Assembly (NCBI GenBank): GCA_010094045.1
Contig: ML986720.1
Span: 91,302 to 127,756, forward strand
Length of the DNA: 36,455 bases
Direction of reading: 5' to 3'
From: Lojkania enalia
Taxonomy: Eukaryota; Ascomycota; Dothideomycetes; Pleosporales
A program made the position numbers and the translations under genes. The first letter of the stretch is position 1. Each line of letters begins with the position of its first letter. The notes below the pieces were generated by a model. The model made no database searches. It worked only from the letters and a program-made list of their open reading frames with translations, and was not told the DNA's origin. Positions 7,570 to 19,284 of this stretch are shown here, one piece after another.

Positions 7570-8845
7570 ATACTATTTATCTACTACTATATAAGTTCTA
7601 GTATTATTTTTAGGCTTGCTGTAGTAGCTACAGCGCTTCTAGTATAGCATACCTGCTCTTCTACACTTCCTACCTACGCGTATTTTATCGTCTAACTACT
7701 TATCTACGTCCTTTTAAGCAGCTATCTCAGCAGCTTCAGCTTTAGTAAAGTTACCTTACTTCTATAGAACCTTTTTTAATCGCTTTTTACGCTACGATAG
7801 AGTTTTATTTACTTTCTAAAGCTAACTAATCTAATACTAAAATAGTACGTATAAATAAGCTATCTATATAGTACTTTTAGTAAGTAAATTAAGAGAATTA
7901 TTAATCGTAGTAAGTAAGCTATTCTAATATCTAGTAATATAGTCTTAAATTAGTATTATTTAAGACCCTAGTTCGACGGTATTAGTTGGTATTTTTAACT
8001 CTTAGAAGTAACTAGCTACTAGTAGTAGTAATAGAGTATAAAGCTTAATATTAAGCTTTAATAGTACTATATTAGGATTATATAATATTAGACTAGTACC
8101 TTAAAAACTTACGTATATATTAGCTTTAATAATAGAGTACTAATATACTATACGAAAGGTTGGTAGAAAGTTAAGCTTTATAATATAGTAGATACTAACT
8201 TATATAAGCTTATTAATCTTACGCCTATATATTTTCTTTAATAGCAAGAAATAGCCTATATCTAAAAGCTATAGTAGATATAATAAATATACTAGTATAT
8301 ATAATAGAATAATATCCTTCTCTTTATAGAGTAGCTAAAACTTAGTAGATCTATAACTCTTATAACTATTAATAACTAGTAGACGATAAGCGCCTACTAT
8401 ATACTACTTTATATACTAAAGGTTAAACTAGCTACTAATAACTTTAAGATTCTTATAGAGAGTTCTTTAATAGTTGTATTTTTAATAGCAGTATATTTTA
8501 AGCTTAAGAATACGATTAATAAAGTTTATTAGCTAGTTTTTACTAATCTAGTCTATAGAGTAAGCTCTAAGTAAATAGTTAGCTATATCTTATATACTAT
8601 TAATTATAGGAGGGTATCTATAAGATAATAGATCTAGTATATACTATATTATAGTTAATTCTTCTAGCTTTATAAGCTTCTTTAAATTAGGCTTATAATT
8701 ATATTATAAAGGTTTACTAGCACATCAGTCTCTAAACATTATTTAGAAGATACTATAAGTAGCTATAGCACTTTATACACTCTAAATTTAATCTTAATTA
8801 ATAGCTAAAATAGCTAGTAATATCTAATCTTCTTAATAGATTAAT
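7570..8845 (-). pseudogene. pogo/Fot1-type transposase with internal deletion
   Basis: A cut-and-paste transposase, read through stops. N-terminal: a psq-type helix-turn-helix (ILLAIN, then SAIATYSIF), then a CENP-B/Tc5-type DNA-binding domain (KLEELTII, YPPIINSI, LLRAYSID). The catalytic part resumes at the second acidic motif (about 8385-8365: LLVINSYKSH, family form LLIVDGHGSH), followed by IILLYI and LLDIGYF. A basic, Cys-containing C-terminus (RKCRRAG, RCSYYSK) lies near 7690-7610. The stretch between the DNA-binding domain and the second acidic motif, which normally holds the first catalytic Asp (about 130 residues), is missing. The deletion is inferred from family layout. It is dead both through the deletion and through stops. 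Confidence 0.75.
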
Positions 8846-8904
8846 TGAGATTAAGGTAGTTACTATATTATATTATAAGTAGATAGAGTAGAACTTCTTA
8901 GTAA

Positions 8905-8949
8905 AAGTAGGCGACTTACTTAGGTAGGCGACTTACTTATAAAATATAT
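8905..8949 (-). repeat. Right terminal inverted repeat of the pogo-type element
   Basis: Matches 7444-7488 in inverted orientation with about two differences. Holds two copies of the agtaagtcgcc word about 15 bp apart, likely transposase-binding sites by analogy with related elements. Confidence 0.8.
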
Positions 8950-8951
8950 TA

Positions 8952-9296
8952 TACTTTATAGTCTTCTTAAAACTTATCTAGCTTATTAAATATAACTTTT
9001 ATATAAATAGGTTTAGTAGTTATTAATAGTATAGTTAGTAAGATACTCTTTTTAGAGGCTGAATACTTATTTAGTTACTCTTTAAGCTTCTAATAAAGGC
9101 TTATTCTTTTAAGTTGCTATTACTGCTTTTCTTTCTCTAGGTATTCTAGCCTAGCTACTATTTTAGCGAACTATCTCTATATAGTTACTATATTAAATCC
9201 TTATTCTACTAGTCTATTTTAGTCTATAACTTTATATAGTAGTAAGTCTACTTAGTAGTTAAGATAGAATCTAGTATAGTATAAGCTTTAATAAAT
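8952..9296. other. Unassigned remnant
   Basis: Does not match A, B or C. On the minus strand a Lys/Glu-rich, coiled-coil-like stretch (EYLEKEKQ-like, then RISLYQKLKE) can be read near 9140-9070. It could be the leader and gag of the retroelement owning LTR E, which adjoins it at 9297, but this is only a guess. Confidence 0.3.
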
Positions 9297-9498
9297 TAAA
9301 AAAGTCTAAAGATATAATAGAATTAGATATAATAAGAATCTATTATTATTAAAACTAGAGAAAGAGAAGAGAAGGTATATAGTAGTAAGATATATATTAT
9401 TTACTTACTTTAGTCTAGATAAGTATAGGGTTGTATAAAGGTAACTACTATTATAGTATTATAGAAATAGGACTAAATTATAGGCTGGGACCTTTATA
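9297..9498. mobile_element. LTR-like element E, copy 1 (202 bp)
   Basis: Same length and orientation as copy 2 at 20972-21173, differing by transitions. The ends taaaaaagtc...ctttata are mutated TGAGAAGGTC...TTTTACA. On its right the family A pol of A3 begins at once; on its left is unrelated sequence. No matching 5-bp duplication is found (taaat left, gttaa right), so it sits at a breakpoint or is the LTR of a larger element. Confidence 0.65.
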
Positions 9499-9500
9499 GT

Positions 9501-12384
9501 TAAATATATTAGCTTCTACTATTATTAGTAGTTTAGGGTTAAAGTATTAGAGAATTAGTATAGAAATAAAAGTATCTTTTAAATAGTTAAAAGAATATTA
9601 ATAGCTATTATTCTAGTTAAATCGAGTATTCTTCTTAGTTAGAACTACTAAGGGGGAGACTTTCTATAAGAAGTTACTAATAAATTATTAGTAGAAGTTT
9701 GTAAAGTCTATAAAAACTTAAATATTTTTATATTCTTAGAGTATTTCTAGTTAATAATTATTTCTACCTTCTTTAGGTCTATATAGATCTCTTCTATAAT
9801 AATTATATATCCTAGATAAATTACTTTTAACTAATAAAACTTATACTTATCTATATTAAACTATAAACTATTTACTTTTAAGACTTTAAAGACTAGCTAA
9901 ATATACTATTTATAATCCTTTAGATTCTTACTAAATATTAGAATATTATTAATATAGGTAGTATAAAATATATTAAAGTATAGTCTTAGTATATTATTTA
10001 TAAAGTACTAAAATATACTTAGAGTATTAGCTAGGTTAAAGGGTATTACTAGATATTTAAACAGCCTATAGTATATATAAAAGGTAGTTTTCTATTTATC
10101 TCCTTTAATAATTCTTAACTTATTAAATATAGTAATAATATCGAGTTTTATATAGTATTTAGTCTTACTAAATTATGTTAGTGTTTCTTAGATTAGTAAA
10201 ATCGGATATTAATTCTTAATAGTAATAGTATTTAGGGCTTTATAATTTATATAGAATTAGAAACTAACTCTAGATTTCTTTATAAAAATTATAAATATAA
10301 CTACTAGTAATAAACTTACTCTAATAAATTCTTTAGATAAGTTCTTATTAAGGTACTTTTTAGTACCCTTTAACTCGTTCTAAGATATCTTATAAAGTAG
10401 ACTAAAACTAGCTTACTTACTATTTTCTAGTTTAATCTTATAATTATATAATTATTATTTAGATAACTTATCTATATTTTTATATAAGAAAATAAATAAT
10501 AGATTATAGTATTCTTTAAATACTTTAGTAATAGGGTTAGCATATACCTTTAAAACTAGAGCTTTATTAATATTAGCTATTAATATAGTAAAGATTTTAT
10601 AGTTAAATTACTAGAAGAGTTAAACTAGTAGTATAATACCTATATAATATATATCTAGTTATAGTATAGACTTTAAATATTTAAATTTAAATAGGTTCTT
10701 TTAACTATAATTCTTATTTAAAATTAGATTAGTTTTAATTTTAAATTCTTTTAACTAGTATAATATTTTAGATAGCTAGTAATTATATTAAGTATAACTT
10801 AATAGATAGAACTTTAAACAGTATTATTTAGGTTTTAAGCTATATAAAAGTTATAAATTAGTTATTTTAAAATCTCCTTTTATATTAAGTTTAAATAGTT
10901 TATAATCTTTAATAACTATTTAAATAGTCTATTAGTAGATAGTAGTACTAGTAGATTATAAGTATTAAGTTAGGTATTAGTTAGTAGTAAAAACTAGCTG
11001 TTTATTCTTATAGTCTAGGTTTATATAATACTTATATATCTATAACTATCCTAAAATTAACTAGTATTTTTCTAGTATAATTATATAAAAATATACTATC
11101 TTTAAATAGTTTAAGTATTAGAGGGTTAAAATAACTAAATAGGAGATAGTTCTTTTATAAAAGACTTTTCTATTAAAACTAGTTAAATATAAATTATATA
11201 GAACTTATATCTTTTAGAATTTTAAAATATATATAAAATCTCTATAAATATAGCTATAACTAGTAGCTCTAGTATTAATAAGAATATTAATATTTTACTA
11301 GACTAGATCTTAATAGATTAAGAAAGAAGCTAGAATCTAATAGTTCTATAACTATTTTTATAGAGGCTAGTTTTATAAGTATATAGAGATTCGGTATAAA
11401 TATAGTTCTAAAAGATAATTTACTTCTAAAATAGACCTTTTAATAATATTCTAATTAGTAAAACTAGCTATATTTAAGAGTAAGAATAATAGCTTTATTT
11501 ATAGAATAATAAGCGTATTAAAAATCGGTTAGAAGATTGGTTAGAGGATTAAGAGTAGGACCTATAAAGTATAGTAGAACTCTAAGACCCTTAACAGATT
11601 AATAGTAGAGGGGTACTATATTCTAGTAAAATATATCCCTTACTACTATATTTATAATAGTATTCTTTATAGTAGCGCTTTTTTTATTTATTAGAGCTTA
11701 TAAGTATATAGCTAAAAATATTAAATTCTATAGTATTTAGGTTCTTCTAATATATAGTATAATACTTTAGTTATTTATAATAGTTATTAGATAGATAATA
11801 TAGGTTAATATTATATAGGGAAATTAGGTTAGTATAATTATTTAGGGTGCTAGATATTATAATACCTATTATAATATAGTAGAGTTTATTAGAGAGAGAA
11901 CGTTAGAGATATATAATTTATCCGGTCTTATTTAGTTTAATATCTATAATTAGGCGTTAGAATTTAGTAAAGTAAGTAGAGAACCTACTTTAGCCTTATT
12001 TTAAAGTCTCTAACTTACTCTATACTATAGTCTCCTTATTCTAGTTGCTATAAGTAGATTTTAAAAAGGCGACTAAGCTATTTATAGAATTTATACCCTT
12101 ATCTATTAATAGGTTAACTAATATTACTAGGTCTTATTCTAGGTAGGAATAAATATATAGAAGATAAGTACGTTTAGTTAGGTATTAGTTAGTATTTTCT
12201 TCTAGTTTATAGTAGAGTTTTCTAATAAAGTATAAAAGCTCTAAATATTTACTAGAAAATATTAAAGGGTTAGATAAATAGTTAAAACGGAAATATAAGT
12301 TATATATAGTTTTAAGTAGATTAGAAGTTATCGTAAATATCTATTTAGAAGCTAGAGTTATAGGCTAAATTAGGCTAAAGGCGG
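9501..12384 (-). pseudogene. Gag (C-terminal part), protease and reverse transcriptase of A3
   Basis: Gypsy polyprotein remnant. From 12384 downward it gives capsid, a zinc-knuckle region, protease and the reverse transcriptase core (about 10400-9900). The YxDD catalytic motif reads YINN (about 9956-9945): both Asp codons became Asn, as G-to-A changes would cause. The lengths between landmarks match A4 closely (2884 against 2896 bases), so there is no further insertion. The frame is closed by dozens of TAA/TAG codons. RNase H and integrase are missing beyond 9501. Confidence 0.78.
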
Positions 12385-12389
12385 GTAAT

Positions 12390-12649
12390 TGTAACGGCGT
12401 AGGCAAGATAATGGGTCCGAATGCGGCACGAATCTACTTAGAGGCATATAGGAGTGCGTGGGGGATTAGGGACCTGGGAATTCTATTAACACCTATAGGC
12501 CTTGTACGAAAGGATATAGAAAAACTACCGAGCTACCTATAAGGGAGTGTACAACTATATACGGATGGGAAAAGGGGTAGAACTGGGGGTAGGATAAGAT
12601 AAGCGAAAAGATGAAGCTTTTCGTAGAACGATTTCTTTGCATTGTTACA
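12390..12649 (-). repeat. 3' LTR of element C (260 bp)
   Basis: tgtaacggcg...attgttaca. Differences from the other LTR are transitions (for example gtgcgt against gtacgt), as expected from RIP. A short hairpin, gaagcttttcg preceded by cgaaaagat, lies near 12605-12625 in both copies. Confidence 0.9.
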
Positions 12650-12665
12650 CTACCCCCCTCCTCAT
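12650..12665 (-). other. Polypurine tract of element C
   Basis: Minus strand: atgaggaggggggtag followed by the LTR. This is the expected primer for plus-strand synthesis and fixes the element on the minus strand. Confidence 0.8.
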
Positions 12666-13341
12666 AGGCTGATAGTCCCTATCTGCGCTGGTTCGAGAGG
12701 GAATCGGGGCTGTTATAGATAGGTTCCAGTATAAAGAAATTTCTTTAAGGAGGTGTTTACCGGTAAGAGCTAATACGTGCGGTTGCTTATAGAGATGCGT
12801 TTATTAACGTAATATTAAGTAAGGTTTTTACAGTGAGTGTGATTAACCTATATATCAGCTGGTAACCACTATTATAACGGTTTATTAATATTGCAATTTC
12901 GTCGCGTATAGTAACAAGCGTTTACTAGCCTTAGTATATTACCAGGTCGCTGTTAACTAAGCTTCCTTAACTAAATAATAACTTCTACTCCGTACGTATT
13001 ATTGCGCGTCCCCAGAACTGTTAATTATTAAAGTATTACTAACACCTCGTAGAAAAAATTAATTAATATACTACTCCGCCCGCCTCCTAGAGCCTCTTTA
13101 GAGGCCTTCTAGATTATCTACCTTTAGACTATATACGCGCTCGCCCGCGGGCGGTATATAATATTTTTCTTTCAGTCTCTAAGATTAAAAAAATGCGAGT
13201 ATTATACCTTATAAAATAAAAAGTACAACCCCGTACGAATCGCATCTAATACTAGTAGGGTACTTACTACTAACGTACTTATAGATCCCCTCCTACTATA
13301 AGGAGGAGTTTCTAGTCCTCCGGGGCCATTTTAAACTATAG
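12666..13341. other. Non-coding 3' region of element C with palindromes
   Basis: No frame is supported on the element's strand. Notable are gcctctttagaggc (13092-13105), a perfect 12-bp GC palindrome cgcccgcgggcg (13142-13153) followed at once by gtatataata, and a hairpin cctcctactataaggagg near 13290. The TATA-like sequence lies about 185 bp upstream of the plus-strand frame at 13342, so this could be its promoter. Confidence 0.5.
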
Positions 13342-13584
13342 ATGGTGGCCCGATACGTAGGAGATGAGGAGGATAAAAAGGTAGCCTTTAAGGCTGTTTT
13401 GGAGTCTGCTTACAGCCTAGCGCTTATAGCCCAGGTTATAAGGAGTTAGGAAGATAGCTTTCTTACAGCCAGTATCTAGGTGGCTTTATTCTACTAGAGT
13501 ACTAAGTTGCTCCGTCGGGTTTCAGCCCTAGAGGCTCTAGTATCTAGCCTTTAAGCTGATATCACAGCGCTCTCGGGCGGCTAA
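13342..13584 (+). pseudogene. Short antisense frame in element C, helical product
   Basis: Function unknown. Starts at an ATG (13342-13344) and runs about 80 codons to TAA at 13582-13584. The few in-frame stops are TAG/TAA, first at 13447, consistent with lost Gln codons. The product is hydrophilic and helical: DEEDKKVAFKAVLESAY, then SFLTASI, STKLLRRVSALEALVSSL. It is antisense to gag-pol, between the chromodomain and the 3' LTR. A GC palindrome and TATA-like box lie upstream. Element B has an unrelated-looking antisense coiled-coil frame in the same place. I do not recognise a family with certainty. Confidence 0.55.
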
Positions 13585-13740
13585 AGATAAGATAGGGGAG
13601 GTTTAAGGGAAGTCCGGAGGGAAGAAAGGGGAAGGAGGGTAGAGGAGGAGAGGACTGGGGAGGTATCTAACAGCCTGCTATTAGACCCTCCAGATTCTAT
13701 AGAGGAGTAATTTCAGGCCTATACTTTAGTTTTTATAATC
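13585..13740 (+). other. Purine-rich tract downstream of the antisense frame
   Basis: From 13585 to about 13672 the plus strand is almost entirely A and G (ggaaggagggtagaggagga), far from the AT-rich base use around it. It separates the antisense frame from the chromodomain end of pol. It may be a second purine tract or part of the antisense transcript's 3' end. Confidence 0.45.
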
Positions 13741-13759
13741 TACTGCTTAACTCTTATAT

Positions 13760-16700
13760 ATTGTCGTCTACTAGGTAATCTATATTCTCTATACTATCCT
13801 TATATACCTTAATCTATTTAGTTAGGGCCCTTAGGGGTCCTGGGCAATTCGGATACTTATTATAAAAAGCTCTTAGCTTATAAGGCGAACCTATAAAGTT
13901 TAAGGCTTTATATTAGATCGGGTTAGGATCATATCCTACCTATTTTACACGGTATTTGAGGGTCTTATAATATAACTTACTAGCTAGTATTTCCTTAACC
14001 TCCCACTTTTCTACCCTATTAATAGCGATAGCGGGTGGTTTCGGAGCTTCTTATCTAGGTAGAGGGTCCTAGGGGTTTTTATATAGCAGGTTTGGTGCGA
14101 AGATATTATATATACTTAACTCTAGGGGTAACTATAAGCGGTACAAGTTTCTAACCTACTCTAGTACTTTAAAAGGGCCCTTCTATTAATCGGATAGCTT
14201 TCGGCTCGGTCTCTGGACCGTAAAGTTCTTAGTATTTAAGTAGACTATATCACCGATCTACTAATCAATCGGTCGCTAGTAATAGTTAACAACGGATCGT
14301 ATGCGATCTTAAGCCTTCTCGATATTAGCCTTTACAGTTTCCCAGGCTGTATATATATAAGTTGCTAGAGCTAAGGCGTTCTTACAATTTAATTTATCTA
14401 TCGCAGTAATAGGATTAACAGAATATTTCTAATCCTAACTCTAATAGGGCTCGGATCTGTATAGGATCTGATACAGGGATATTCCGATAGTTGCATAGGG
14501 TAGAGTTACTTATACTCGGTCGATTATAGGTAATAGAGAGCTCTAGTTATCCTAGTAGAAGGATACGAAAGGACGCAGTCTCTGATTGATATACTTATTT
14601 ATAATCTCTATCTGTCCGTTAGTCTCTTTATAATAAATAGTAGATAGTTTAATCTTTACGCCTAAAATACGGTAGAATTCGGACTAGAAACTGGATATAA
14701 ACTAAGGTCCTCAGTCTAAAATAATAGTTTCGGGTGTATAGCCAAAGTAGTATACCTATTAAATAAACAGTTCGGCTATTCCTCTTACGTTAATTATACG
14801 ATAGTAGGGAATAGACACGGCTTATTTAGATAGGCGATTGATTATTACTATAATCTAATTATATCCGGACTTATCTATAGGAAAATCCTTAAAGTTAATA
14901 TATAGGTGCTATATTAGTTAATTTAGTATAGGAAGTAGGTAGATGAAACCTAGGGTTTAGGTTTGTATTGGATAAGCTTTACAGCATAGGATGCAATTCT
15001 ATATATATCGTTTACAAGTAGCCTCTATACCCTTCTAGTAGTACTTCTAGGATAGTAACTAATAGGTTTTAGTAGCGCTTAAGTGTGCGGAGGATACTTA
15101 GTTGTAAGCCTCTTATATAAGTTACGTGTAAAGGCCTGAATCTAATAGGATATATAAATAATTATCGTAGAGGAGTAGTCTATTCTCTATCTAATACTTA
15201 CGGGGTAAAAGTATACGTTCCTACACGAAGGAGGCTTAGTTTTCCTATAGTAATACGTCGATCAACTCTAGAGAGTCTAGTAATATAACCTACTTCTAGC
15301 CTTCGATAATATTTAGTATAGCCGCTTGAGTTATTATTTAGGTAATATAGAACTAGGCTAATTCGGTATTAATTCAGGGGTAAAGTCGATGCGGTCTAAA
15401 TAGGACTCTTAACCAGTTGTCGGTTTAAGCCGTTTTTAAGTTTTCTACATCTTATTCGCGACGACTAAGGATGTCTACTCTAGTATTATTCTTGCCTGGG
15501 GTGTACTCGATTCGGAACTAATACTGAACTAATTCCTCGGTCTAACGAACTTAATAAGTATTAAGTACCTTTATAGTTATAAAATATTCGAGTAAGCGAT
15601 AATCGGTGTATATTAGAGTCCTGGTAGCTATTAAAGTAAGTTCTGCCCTCTATTACTTAAACGTAGTAACGATTACGAATAGTTTCTTATTATAGATCTC
15701 CTAGTTTAGTTCCGAACCGGATAGAACCTTACTATAGAACGCTATAGGGTACCATTTTCCGTCGGGATATTTCTATAACAGTACTCCTATAACTACTCTA
15801 TCAGAGGTATTAATTTCCATTTTTATTTCTAACGCAGGGTTAAAGTAGTAGAGAGTAGGTATACTTAACAGGGCTGACTTTAATTTTTTAAAGGTAATGT
15901 CACATTCTAAAGTCCATATAAAAGGGGTTATAGGGCTCTATAGTATAATAATTAGCTTTGTAACACGCGAGAATTCCGGTATAAACTGTTAATAGAATCC
16001 AGTAAAACCTAAGAAGGATTTCACACCCGTTATAGTAGTAGGTAGCTGCTAGTTGCGTAGTACTTCTACCTTTTTTAGATTAACCTTAAGGCCTTTATTT
16101 AAGAGGATATAGCTAAGGTATTTAGTTCGGGTAACATAGAATTCGCTCTTCTTAATATCAACTTATAACCCTGCTTGACGTAATCTCTTAAGAACTTTCT
16201 TAACATAGATAGTATATGTCACCTCGTCTTTAGAGTAGATAAGAATGTCGTCTAGGTAAACGATATAAAAGTCATCCAGGTAGTCGATTAGTATATTGTT
16301 TATATAGCGCTGGTAAGTTGCTGGGCCGTTATATAATCTAAAGAGTAGAACTTTATACTTATAGGTTCTATATCGAGTCTGAAAGGTAGTATATTCCTTA
16401 GAACTAGGGTCTATTTTAATCTTGTTGAAGGCTGCGTGAATGTTAAACTTGGTGAAGATTACTGCTTTAGTAAGTCTAGACAGGAGTTTATCTATACGCG
16501 GTATCGGATATATATTCTTACGGGTAAGAGTATTAAGTTTATAATAATCTACGTAGATACGCAGGTTGCTATTAGGTTTATAGATATATAGGATTGGAGA
16601 TGCGAAAGGGCTTAGACTCTGCTTAATATACCTATTCTATAGATTATCTATAATATACTTCTTAGTTGCCTCTAGCTCCTTAACGTTCTGTTTATACAAC

Positions 16701-17619
16701 GGGCTGTAACTATTAGGGAGGGGTTCCGTAAGAATAATCTTATAATTATAAGAATAGTATTCCAGCAATTAATAAGCTGCAGTTTTACTAAACATATCCT
16801 AATACCTATAGTATTTAGATAGCAATCGGAGATTTACTAGTGCTTCGTTTTCAGCCTCGTCTTCTAGCTCTGGGGCTTACTTATCTTTGATTAGCCGCTC
16901 GATTTCGTATAGAGACGTGGAGAAAAACTCGTTCTCTTTCCTCTTTATATTAAAGTGGAAAGTATTAGCTATAATAAGAACGATGATAGGAGAATAGATT
17001 TTCTTTAGATTAGATTTAGATTTTGTTATATGCGGGCGTATAGGAGCTCTAAGCTTGTTTAGACTATAGGCTATAGGAGATTAATATAGTTTTAGCAGTC
17101 TTAATAGACCCTTAATATAATAGATAGTTAGATTGTAGGACTACTAATACTAGTCCTTTTCCTATAGAGCGTCGCATCGCTGGATATCTAGCTCTACCTC
17201 TTTATCGTGTGCTGGCTGAGTTAATTATATAAGGAGAGGAGGTAATAGATTATAAGTAGCAGGATACTTAGAGGGCTATATAATCCGATTCTTATCTATA
17301 TCTAGCTGGAGTTGAAAGCAACGTAACTATTTAATGCTAATAATATAATCCTAAGTACCTAGGTCTATAATAATAAATAAGTAGTTTTAGATAGTTCTCC
17401 TATTAATTCGTAGGTATAAGTAGATATACTAATTAACTAGGGTTTAGATTCGGTCCTGAAAACCTTTAACAGTAATTTTAAAGGGTAAGCGCTGTATTAA
17501 TATATATAGGGCTTAGGAGAGCGATCTAGCTACCGTAGAATTAAGGAATAGGAAGCCTTAGGTGCTAGTATTAATAAAGGCGTTTAGTTGTACACCAACG
17601 CCTTTTAAATATAGAATAG
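13760..17619 (-). pseudogene. Pol of element C: protease, RT, RNase H, integrase, chromodomain
   Basis: Encodes the replication enzymes of a Ty3/Gypsy element. The protease motif is decayed to AFINTST (about 17580-17560; family form DTGA). RT covers about 16720-15990 with LTRKNIYPIPRI, FTKFNIHAAFNK and an intact catalytic VYLDDILIYSKD (DD at 16252-16247). RNase H is at about 15850-15420, with NYEIYNKELF and TDYRLLEYF. Integrase is at about 15260-14150 (KQAVSIP, ILDRGPQFIS, ETNGQIEIIN). The C-terminal chromodomain is at about 13990-13930 (LKYRVK-stop-VGYD). Stops are sparse and mostly TAG or TAA, so the copy is inactive but recent. C2 carries the same pol far more mutated. Confidence 0.88.
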
Positions 17620-18978
17620 TAGGGATTTAGAAGTACTTTCCTCTAAATAAATACGATAAATCAATATTTGATAAGTTATACCTGCTTAAGCCTAGGACGG
17701 AGAATTTTCCTAGGCGTTTCTATTTCCCACCCGAGAACTATCTGGGTGGTACTTGTTTATGTCTAAGAACTCTTCTTCCTTAATCTTCTCTTATTTAACC
17801 TCTATCTCTTATATTCTAAAGACTGTATATTCGTTTACGAAGTATCTTAGTTTACTATAGTTGTAGTAATTACCTAGGGTCGTATACCTTTCAGGTGTAG
17901 GAGTCTTACTGGATTATTAGGGAGCGATTGTAGTAGAATGAGGTATTAATACTAGGGTAGATCGGGGTAGTATTAGATCGTAGGTCACCTTAAATAAACT
18001 CTTAGAAGCCTTCTAGTACCGATTCGAATTTGTTTTAGCTGCAACCTATAGGCTAATAGTTTATTCCAGGAGGTTAGGAACGCTCCTTCTTTCTATATTG
18101 TAGGCTGTTAAGTAGGCGACTATAGTATTAAAGGAGCCTTTCTATATAAGCTTAAAGCTAAGGTTTAGTATCTTTAGGCTAGGGAGAATCTTATCCTATA
18201 GGTAGAAGAACCACTCAGATTAGGATACGGATCCCTTAATAGCTGTACTAATAAAGCGAGCTTTAAAAGTTGGGAACACTTCTCTCTTATTTATCCTTAG
18301 GACCTGAAACGCCTGTCGCGCCTCTATCTCTTTATTATCTATAATAAAATACGATTGTAGAAGCGAAATCATTTCTTTAGCATTCTTAAACCGATACTGG
18401 TCCGATTTAGCTAGGTATTTTAGCTCTAGATACCCTTTCGCAGTACTAGAGGTGTATTTCTATACTAACGCTATATATATATACTCTATCTGATAGTAAT
18501 CCGTATTAATCTCGAGTCGGTTTAGGATCGAGGCTCGCTATTATTTAAATATAGGTTTGTTACTATCTGTAAGGCTTTCGATCTTAAGCGTACGTTTAGT
18601 AAGGTAGGCTTAAGGGGGCTTAGGGGTGGCTAAGAGGTTTCTTACTAGAGGAGTCGCAAAAGTTTCTCGGTATATTATTAGTGCTGATTTGGTGGTTTAT
18701 AGAGGTTGATCGGGACTAATAGTTCTCTGTTGTATTAAGCGTGCGATCTCCTCTTGTAAAATTGCGATTTATTTCTTAAGGGTTAGTTTACTCTAATTTC
18801 CCTCCGAATTAGATAGGTTCTTTACTACCAGCCCTATAGAGAGGGGTCCGCCTGTTGCAGGGCCCCCTGTAGAAGGTAATAGTTGTTCTATACGCGTAGA
18901 TAGAAGCTTACTCTTACTATGACTTATACGTGTATCGATTCTAGTATAGGAATTAGAAGGTGAATTATAGTTAGACAT
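17620..18978 (-). pseudogene. Gag of element C
   Basis: Capsid protein that packages the element RNA. It starts at a retained ATG (18978-18976; MSNYNSPSNSYTRID), stays open for 61 codons to a TAG at 18795-18793, and continues in frame with few stops. The middle gives a Gypsy capsid (YLAKSDQYRFKNAKEM, IEARQAFQVLR, WFFYLQDKILPS). A CCHC zinc knuckle near 17880-17826 has Tyr in place of Cys and His, each explained by TGC-to-TAC or CAC-to-TAC changes. The boundary with pol is approximate. Confidence 0.82.
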
Positions 18979-19284
18979 CGGCGGTTGCCTCTAATTCTGA
19001 TAGGTTATTAGTAGTCTCCGAGTTTCTACCTAGGCGCACTCTACGCGGCTTTTCCGAAGGTAATCCTAATCGCAGGGGATAGGAAGTTCTAAACCTAAAG
19101 GCTTCGGTCGATAGGAGGTCTTTAAGATCCTATCTAGGTAACTGAATAATTTAATGTAACAGTATATAAGTATTACGACCTAAACTGAATCGGGTGTATC
19201 TCGGACTTAGATGTATTTAAATAAACAATCGATGCGATATTATTAAAGAGGCCGTTACCGGTAGTATTAAGTTTTTCTATATAA
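18979..19284 (-). other. 5' leader of element C
   Basis: Sequence between the 5' LTR and the gag ATG. On the minus strand it begins ttatatagaaaaacttaa, where a primer-binding site would lie; no TGG-starting match to a tRNA 3' end is visible. An open frame crosses the LTR/leader boundary and the N gap but has no gag-like content. Confidence 0.5.

Larger units (their letters stand above)
7444..8949 (-). mobile_element. pogo/Fot1-type DNA transposon, internally deleted
   Basis: Terminal inverted repeats of about 45 bp (7444-7488 and 8905-8949) are nearly identical and are flanked by TA (7442-7443 and 8950-8951), the Tc1/mariner-superfamily target. Each inverted repeat contains taagtaagtcgcctac twice in tandem. 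Between them, on the minus strand, lie transposase remnants. At 1506 bp it is shorter than an autonomous element of this type. Confidence 0.82.

Noticed and set aside
13585..13672. Second LTR boundary marked by the purine-rich tract in C
   Set aside because: No LTR sequence follows on either strand; the true polypurine tract adjoins 12650.
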